Positions 1 to 4,991 of a stretch of DNA of 6,487 nt are shown here, in pieces. Source of the DNA: Oligoflexia bacterium (lineage in GTDB: Bacteria; Bdellovibrionota; UBA1018); assembly GCA_903854365.1 (NCBI GenBank), contig CAINWE010000288.1, forward strand, positions 1-6,487, read 5' to 3'. The notes under the pieces are model-generated. The model searched no databases. It was not told where the DNA came from and worked only from the letters and a program-made list of their open reading frames with translations. Position 1 is the first letter of the stretch. Each line of letters begins with the position of its first letter. The position numbers were made by a program, and so were the translations under genes.

Positions 1-180
1 CCCACCACTGTCACTCGAAACAGAATCAACTCTAACCCCGTCTTTAGTACCGCCAGTAATCTCCGCGCAATTCTCGTCTCCATCCTCAACCTGACCTAAA
101 TCATGATGGACTGCAAAAGCAGGAACTTGACTCAAAAGAAACAACCCTACAAAAAAGCTGGGAAATGTGAATTTATACAT
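1..180 (-). CDS. Small exported protein, N-terminal 60 residues (hit-locus Bd0108-like candidate), 3' end cut by window edge
   Basis: This reading frame is open from an ATG at 178-180 to the left edge and gives 60 residues without a stop. Residues 1-23 (MYKFTFPSFFVGLFLLSQVPAFA) form a signal peptide: a lysine at position 3, a hydrophobic core, and an AFA motif for signal peptidase I cleavage before VHHD. The mature part seen so far is acidic and rich in Gly, Ser and Asp, with two adjacent histidines (25-26) and one cysteine (38), so the product is probably periplasmic or extracellular. A purine stretch AAGAAGGG (192-199, minus strand) lies 11 bases ahead of the ATG and could be the ribosome binding site. 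I do not recognise a domain. Its small apparent size, its export signal and its position after a YD-repeat gene and Tad genes match the Bdellovibrio host-interaction gene Bd0108 (about 100 residues, as I recall). That identity is inferred from context, not from alignment. Confidence 0.72.
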   Translation of the reverse strand, partial: MYKFTFPSFFVGLFLLSQVPAFAVHHDLGQVEDGDENCAEITGGTKDGVRVDSVSSDSGG

Positions 181-202
181 TGAAAAACCAACCCTTCTTA
201 TT

Positions 203-208
203 ATTATA
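203..208 (-). promoter_or_regulatory. Possible -10 element ahead of the small exported protein gene
   Basis: The minus strand reads TATAAT here, a perfect sigma-70 -10 hexamer, 22 bases ahead of the ATG. An overlapping CATAAT sits at 208-213. No good TTGACA is found at the expected distance: TTGCAT at 229-234 is 15 bases from CATAAT and 20 from TATAAT. The region is AT-rich, so a chance match is possible. A start directed by TATAAT would leave a very short leader and cut into the putative ribosome binding site, so CATAAT with TTGCAT is about as likely. If real, it would let this gene be expressed apart from the pilus operon. Confidence 0.3.
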
Positions 209-223
209 TTATGTTTGTTTAAA

Positions 224-1909
224 CTAAAATGCAAGACTAACCCCAGCCGGCTTAACGATATCAAGTAACTCCTGAAAAGAAGCACTCACCTTAGCTGCCA
301 CACTAGGTCCTGCTTGACTGCTTACTTCCTTAACATCTCCAGAATTCGTATAACTCACAATGATCGAGCCAAGCTTCGGATCAGAGATCTCAATAGGCCT
401 TGATGCTTCATTATATTTAAACCTCAGCTCATCTCCGTTTTGATCTAAAATAGTCTTGATTCTTCCCAAATTATCGTAAGCTAACCTAATCACCTTACTG
501 TCTGAGTTTTTAGCAAATACGAGGTTCCCGCTAGAATCATATCGAAATTCCGAGTATTTCTTATTTTCTGGCTTATTTTTATAGTATTTAACAACACTAG
601 AAACTTTGTTAGAACCTGAATCATAGCGCAACTCAGTTACTTCCGATGGCGTCGCTTTTTTAAGCACATGACCTTTAGCATCATAATCAAATGTAGTTTG
701 ATCTCCACCCTGCTTAATCACGACCGGCAGTCCACAACACTCATTATAGGTAGTCTCTGTACGATCCCCATCAAAATCTGTAATCAGCTGATAAGTCCAC
801 TCTTCACCGCTGGCTTTCCGCTTGATGACGTACTGATACTTACTCTGAGACAGAATTTTGCCAGCTTTTCTAGTAACAACACTGACAGAAGTCACGCCAT
901 TGCTGCCCGAGGCCAATCCATAATCATAATCGACCTCTGTGCCGTCTCGATTTATGACTCGTTGAACATTCTCCTGTCGATCCAAACCGAAATAGGAAAT
1001 TTTAAGGGCTGAACGATCCTGGTAACTAATCTCAGTCAAGTTGTGGCGTTTTTGCGAGTCGTACTTGAAACGATAAGCATTGCCATCGACATCCTTAGAC
1101 TGCACCAGCTCATCGTCCGCATTATATTGATAAGTAGCAACTTTCCCATTCTCCCCCTCGACCTTTGCAACTAGGCCCCTGCTATTGTACTCAAAAAACA
1201 ACTTTCTATTAAAGTTATCTAGCAATTTTCTAAGATGCCCATCCGGGCCATACTCGAAGGTCACAAAATTCCCGTTTCGATCCGAAGCCTTAAGCAGTCG
1301 TCCAGCATTATCAAATTTCTCACTCTGACCAGAATCAACCAAGGTCCGCACATAGCCGTCAGCCGTTCGGGTAATAAACTGGTAGCTAAACCGACTGGAT
1401 TGTAATTGAGTTCCAACCGGGAGCTGCCTTGCCTGCAATTTCCCTCGAGATCGGTAAACCTCCCACTCCTGATTTCTAAATGTTGGATCATTTTTCAAAC
1501 GGCTCTTATAAGCAGCCAGCTGCGCAGCGGATCCAAGTACACCCTCTCCCTGGGCAACACGCACTAAAGACTCGATTGCCGCATCGAGCTCAGCTGCACG
1601 AAAAGTGAGAGGATTAAAACGATTCTCAGCGCCACCCCCGTACTCGTGAACTACCACACTCCCGTCTGCAGCAACTGCAAGCCGAACTTCAAATTCGTTA
1701 CCCCAGCCCCAACCAAAATTCCCTTTAAAGGAACTCTTAGAATTGTAAACGCGCTGTAATCGAGTCTCATACCCGCCTGTATAGACCACGTCAGTATAGG
1801 CTATAAAAAAATTTCCATTTTTCAGACTCACGTTCGCCTGAGCATTCAAACAGGAACCTATGGAACTAAGAAGACCCATCAGTAAAAAAATCCGATCGCA
1901 GAATTTCAT
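224..1909 (-). CDS. YD/RHS-repeat exported protein, probable lipoprotein, no toxin domain (Bd0109-like candidate)
   Basis: The product has 561 residues. Its N-terminus has K2 and R6, then a hydrophobic stretch (7-19) ending in IGSC, which fits a lipobox with Cys20 as the lipidated residue. A signal peptidase I site after LNAQA (25) is an alternative. Residues 26-100 resemble the conserved N-terminal part of RHS/YD proteins (strand-rich, with GNFGWGWG at 63-70). Residues 104-155 look helical and charged, an interruption of the beta fold. From about 197 to 530 there are roughly eleven degenerate YD repeats, for example FEYGPDGHLRKLLD (218-231), FDYDAKGHVLKK (407-418), FRYDSSGNL (455-463) and LAYDNLGRI (476-484). 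The last 20-30 residues are short and hydrophobic, with no variable toxin module, no DPxGL-type core end and no protease motif, so this is not a polymorphic toxin; full toxins of the class usually exceed 1000 residues. An adjacent cysteine pair (391-392) is notable. The start is supported by AGGAG ten bases ahead. The gene follows tadB after 23 bases and is probably in its operon. A role as an adhesin or a pilus-linked sensor is inference. Confidence 0.88.
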   Translation of the reverse strand: MKFCDRIFLLMGLLSSIGSCLNAQANVSLKNGNFFIAYTDVVYTGGYETRLQRVYNSKSSFKGNFGWGWGNEFEVRLAVAADGSVVVHEYGGGAENRFNPLTFRAAELDAAIESLVRVAQGEGVLGSAAQLAAYKSRLKNDPTFRNQEWEVYRSRGKLQARQLPVGTQLQSSRFSYQFITRTADGYVRTLVDSGQSEKFDNAGRLLKASDRNGNFVTFEYGPDGHLRKLLDNFNRKLFFEYNSRGLVAKVEGENGKVATYQYNADDELVQSKDVDGNAYRFKYDSQKRHNLTEISYQDRSALKISYFGLDRQENVQRVINRDGTEVDYDYGLASGSNGVTSVSVVTRKAGKILSQSKYQYVIKRKASGEEWTYQLITDFDGDRTETTYNECCGLPVVIKQGGDQTTFDYDAKGHVLKKATPSEVTELRYDSGSNKVSSVVKYYKNKPENKKYSEFRYDSSGNLVFAKNSDSKVIRLAYDNLGRIKTILDQNGDELRFKYNEASRPIEISDPKLGSIIVSYTNSGDVKEVSSQAGPSVAAKVSASFQELLDIVKPAGVSLAF

Positions 1910-1919
1910 CGAATTTGAG

Positions 1920-1924
1920 CTCCT
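1920..1924 (-). promoter_or_regulatory. Ribosome binding site of the YD-repeat gene
   Basis: The minus strand reads AGGAG, ten bases before the ATG at 1907-1909, inside the 23-base gap after tadB. It fixes the start of the YD-repeat protein and shows that the gene is translated independently although it is packed against the pilus genes. Confidence 0.6.
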
Positions 1925-1932
1925 ATCATGAA

Positions 1933-2796
1933 TTAGACATCAATTTTTGTCAGCCTCATGATGACAAAAAAGCCAACAGTTTCCAATACAATAATAATAA
2001 GTATAATCATCCATCCCAGAAATGTCGTAAAGAGAGGCCTCATCAATTCCGGGTCAGATTGACTCAGAATGACGGCAAGAAAAAAGGGCATCGCCAAAGC
2101 AATCATCCCCTGATAAAATCCTTGAGTCGTCAGCGCTGAAATCTTACTCTCGACCTTCACACGCTCTCGAATTGTGACAACAATCGTATCAAAAGTCTCG
2201 GCCAGATTACCACCAGTCTCCTTTAAGATATTCACGGAGGTCACAAACATCTCAACATCATCAGCCGGCATCCGCTTTGCCAAATTTGAGAATGCGTCTT
2301 CGAGCGAAACGCCCAGTTTATTCTCGCTGAGTACCAAATTAAATTCTTGTTGAATAGGATTCGGCATCTCTTGGGTCACCAGCGCTAACGATTGAACTAC
2401 AGACAGTCCTGACTTCAGTCCATTCGACATCAAACTCAGGCCATCTACCATCTGCATAACAAACTGATTTAAACGACGTTTAAATGCCCAGTCTACTATG
2501 GGTTTAGGAACTTTCCATCCTATAAACGTAGTAATAATAGCCAGGGGAAGTCCCGGAAAAATTCTCGGCAAAAACACCAAGAAAACTGCAGATCCCAATC
2601 CAAAACTAATTAACATGAGCCCTAACAGGATTCTCTCAGCTGAAATCTCAATAAACATGAGTGCCAATTTCTCAACAATATAGTCTCGGGTCCCAAGCGA
2701 CTGAAACCTGAGCCAGTCAAAAAATCTTCCGCTGTAGTAGTAAGCAAAAAGAAAGCTTGAAATTCCACAAAAAATTAGTCCAAAAAATTTTAACAT
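1933..2796 (-). CDS. tadB: TadB-type inner-membrane platform protein (type II secretion F family)
   Basis: The 287-residue product belongs to the GspF/PilC-like family that anchors the pilus assembly ATPase in the inner membrane. Hydrophobic segments lie at about 3-21, 55-76 and possibly 83-94, then at 228-245 and 257-281. The T2SSF domain lies between them in the cytoplasm, at about 108-225. It carries the family pattern: RRLNQF (107-112), LKSGLSVVQSLALV (127-140), EMPNPIQQEF (143-152), ETGGNLAETFDTI (193-205) and IRERVKVESKISALT (209-223). This pattern fits TadB better than TadC. The length is slightly below the usual 300 or more residues, but a stop codon in frame 18 bases upstream rules out a longer start. 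The Shine-Dalgarno signal is weak (AGAAGAAAAG), so translation may be coupled to the gene before it. No tadC follows, although tadB and tadC are normally neighbours. Confidence 0.93.
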   Translation of the reverse strand: MLKFFGLIFCGISSFLFAYYYSGRFFDWLRFQSLGTRDYIVEKLALMFIEISAERILLGLMLISFGLGSAVFLVFLPRIFPGLPLAIITTFIGWKVPKPIVDWAFKRRLNQFVMQMVDGLSLMSNGLKSGLSVVQSLALVTQEMPNPIQQEFNLVLSENKLGVSLEDAFSNLAKRMPADDVEMFVTSVNILKETGGNLAETFDTIVVTIRERVKVESKISALTTQGFYQGMIALAMPFFLAVILSQSDPELMRPLFTTFLGWMIILIIIVLETVGFFVIMRLTKIDV

Positions 2797-2814
2797 AAAA
2801 TGACAACTTTTCTT

Positions 2815-4974
2815 CTACTTAGAAGCAAATAGACTTCTTGAAATTTTCATTCCTTTTGCCTCCATATCCTCAACAAACTTCGGGATGAAGCCAGTTGGAA
2901 CAAATCTTCCAACGACTTTTCTCTTTTTATCCATTCCTTCTTGCTTAAAAACAAAGATATCCTGCAGACTCACTACTTCTCCCTGCATCCCTACTACTTC
3001 CGTGATGTAAGTCACCTTTCTAGCTCCATCTGACAATCTAGACTGTTGAATAATGACACCCACTGCTGATGCAATATTCTCGCGAATCGCTTTAGGTGAA
3101 AGCCCAAGACCAGCCATCATCACTAGGGTTTCTAATCTTGCCAGACATTCACGCGGATTATTCGCATGTAGTGTCGTTAAAGATCCGGAATGTCCCGTAT
3201 TCATAGCCGACAGCATATCGAGGGCCTCTCCCCCGCGGCACTCTCCCACCACAATACGGTCTGGCCGCATTCTTAGGCAGCATTTAATGAGATCACGGAT
3301 ACTAACTTCCCCTTCACCCTCGATATTTTTTGGACGGGTCTCCAATCGAACTACGTGCTCTTGACCCAACTGTAACTCCGCTGAATCCTCGACAGTTATA
3401 ATTCGTTCGGTAGACGGAATAAAGTTGGAAAGAACATTCAATAGTGTCGTCTTCCCTGAGCCAGTACCCCCAGAGACCACGATATTTAATTTAGCTTCAA
3501 CACAGCACCTGAGAAAATCGGCAATCTCCTCGGTAATCGATCCGAATTGAATCAAATCTTTGTACTCAATTCTCTTTTTAGGGAATTTTCGAATCGTGAT
3601 GGTAGGCCCTCTCAGCGCAAGAGGAGGTATGATGACATGAACCCGCGACCCGTCCTGGAGTCGAGCGTCGACGTAGGGGATTTTCTCATCTACACGCCGT
3701 CCCAGCGGCGTTACGATGCGCTCGATCACATTCATCATTTGATTTTCGCTAGAGAAATTTACCTTCGAAAGTTGCGGCTTCCCGCTCTTCTCAATATAGA
3801 TCTGATCCCTAGCATTAACCATGATCTCGGTCACTGTATCATCAGCCAGGAGGTCTTCCAGAGGCCCCAGCCCAAGAGCCTCGTCTAACACCTCCTTCAA
3901 CATCTGTGCTTTGAGCTCACGAGTATTCAGAAGCGCACTGGTATCTTCTTTACCCAGAACATCAAGGACAGCCTTCTGAGTCCTCTCTCTCAACACTGCC
4001 CGCTGCTTGGAGTCATTCGTATCGGTGTTCATTTTCTTCAAGTCCATCTGCTCAACCAGCGCTTTGTGAATGCGTAATTTCATCGCAGTCCAAGAATCCA
4101 GGGTGCCGACTCCATTCTTGCTCGAGGCATTCACCCCACCGTCGGTACTCACGCCTGTCACCCCAGCGGATAAGCCCGCTTGTGCTTTTGCAACAACCCC
4201 ACTCGGCTTATTCAGCTTTGATAACGTTTCCAGTAGGTTAGTCTGCTGCATCTTTCTGACGATGTCGTGGTAAGCGCGGGCAATAGGACTGCCTGCCGCT
4301 CCAATACACAATGGAGTGCTCTTAGCGAGTGATGCCTCGCAAGTTGCCATATCCTCGGGGACAGCCGCATAAATTGGCCTGCCTAAATTTTTTTGAATGA
4401 TTTGCGGATTGATAATATTTGCCTGAGAGTACCGATTGATCACAATCTGTACCATCTCAGGAGGAAAGAGGAGCTCCTGTATTTTACCCAGAATTCGCTT
4501 CGTTTGATTAATCACGATGACGTCAGCAGTCGTGACAACAATGATCACCGTGGCTGCCTCAAAGGTTTTTAGAGCTGCTGGGTCAGTTCCATTGCCGCAA
4601 TCGACGACTATCAAGCTGAAAACCTGCGTGATTGCCTTCAAAAACCGTCCGATGCCATCTAAATCAATATCCCTAGCGACGATCGCATCTTTAGGGGCCC
4701 CAATATAGCTATAGCCCGCAGAGGCGTTCACCATATAGGGACTCAGAGACTTCGGGTCAATTGGGCCAGGGGGCATTTTGGAAACATCTACGATGTTCTT
4801 CTGAGGACTCTGGCCTAAGATAATATTTTGATCGCCTAAACTGCTCAAATCTAGATCAACAATCAAAGGCCGCTGTTTAAACTCCTGAAGGTGGGAAATT
4901 GCGAGGTTTGCGGCGAATACACTTTTTCCCACGCCCCCTTTTCCACCCACAACTGCAATAATGTGTCCCGCCAT
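2815..4974 (-). CDS. cpaF: Fused TadZ/CpaE-like MinD ATPase and TadA/CpaF pilus assembly ATPase
   Basis: The 719-residue product is one uninterrupted frame holding two ATPases. Residues 1-250 are a MinD/ParA-type domain: deviant Walker A KGGVGKS (12-18) with both lysines, the aspartate-rich LIVDLDLSSLGDQN (37-50), and Walker B LIVVDCGNG (121-129). TadZ/CpaE proteins of this type place the Tad machine, often at a cell pole. They usually carry a receiver-like domain of some 130 residues first; here it is missing. Residues 257-294 form a Gly/Ala/Ser-rich linker. Residues 295-719 are a full CpaF: an N-terminal helical region (LKLRIH-like start at 299), GLGPLEDLL (368-376), Walker A GGTGSGKT (502-509), VEDSAELQL (528-536), Walker B RIVVGE (573-578), and the histidine-box motifs GHSGSLTTLHAN (594-605). 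This half should be a hexameric cytoplasmic ATPase driving pilin assembly with TadB. The ATG is 15 bases after the cpaC stop and has AGGAG 12 bases ahead. I found no good internal ribosome site that would produce a free CpaF. Confidence 0.95.
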   Translation of the reverse strand: MAGHIIAVVGGKGGVGKSVFAANLAISHLQEFKQRPLIVDLDLSSLGDQNIILGQSPQKNIVDVSKMPPGPIDPKSLSPYMVNASAGYSYIGAPKDAIVARDIDLDGIGRFLKAITQVFSLIVVDCGNGTDPAALKTFEAATVIIVVTTADVIVINQTKRILGKIQELLFPPEMVQIVINRYSQANIINPQIIQKNLGRPIYAAVPEDMATCEASLAKSTPLCIGAAGSPIARAYHDIVRKMQQTNLLETLSKLNKPSGVVAKAQAGLSAGVTGVSTDGGVNASSKNGVGTLDSWTAMKLRIHKALVEQMDLKKMNTDTNDSKQRAVLRERTQKAVLDVLGKEDTSALLNTRELKAQMLKEVLDEALGLGPLEDLLADDTVTEIMVNARDQIYIEKSGKPQLSKVNFSSENQMMNVIERIVTPLGRRVDEKIPYVDARLQDGSRVHVIIPPLALRGPTITIRKFPKKRIEYKDLIQFGSITEEIADFLRCCVEAKLNIVVSGGTGSGKTTLLNVLSNFIPSTERIITVEDSAELQLGQEHVVRLETRPKNIEGEGEVSIRDLIKCCLRMRPDRIVVGECRGGEALDMLSAMNTGHSGSLTTLHANNPRECLARLETLVMMAGLGLSPKAIRENIASAVGVIIQQSRLSDGARKVTYITEVVGMQGEVVSLQDIFVFKQEGMDKKRKVVGRFVPTGFIPKFVEDMEAKGMKISRSLFASK

Positions 4975-4986
4975 ATATTCATTAAT

Positions 4987-4991
4987 CTCCT
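4987..4991 (-). promoter_or_regulatory. Ribosome binding site overlapping the cpaC stop codon
   Basis: The minus strand reads TAGGAG, so the AGGAG of the fused ATPase gene shares two bases with the TAG stop of cpaC (4990-4992). Spacing to the ATG at 4974 is 12 bases, somewhat long. A nearer ATG at 4980-4982 is out of frame with the ATPase. The overlap suggests that translation of the two genes is coupled. Confidence 0.55.

Noticed and set aside
217..224. Palindrome GTTTAAAC between the last two genes
   Set aside because: Eight bases in an AT-rich spacer, with no loop or U-tract; too short to be a terminator or a credible operator.
224..330. Possible C-terminal toxin of the RHS protein and an immunity gene downstream
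   Set aside because: The repeats continue to near the C-terminus and only a short tail follows; the next gene encodes an exported small protein, not a cytoplasmic immunity protein.
668..1012. Plus-strand 114-codon frame opposite the YD-repeat gene
   Set aside because: Antisense shadow of a repeat-coding region; the translation has no domain, signal or clear ribosome site.
1261..1491. Minus-strand 76-codon frame inside the YD-repeat gene
   Set aside because: It lies fully inside a well-supported gene in another frame, has no recognisable domain and no ribosome site.
3053..3888. Plus-strand open frames opposite the fused ATPase gene
   Set aside because: They mirror conserved CpaF codons on the other strand and their translations resemble no protein family.
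4030..4083. Internal ATG codons (4081-4083, 4045-4047, 4030-4032) that might start a free CpaF
   Set aside because: None has a convincing Shine-Dalgarno sequence at a proper distance; only weak purine runs are present.
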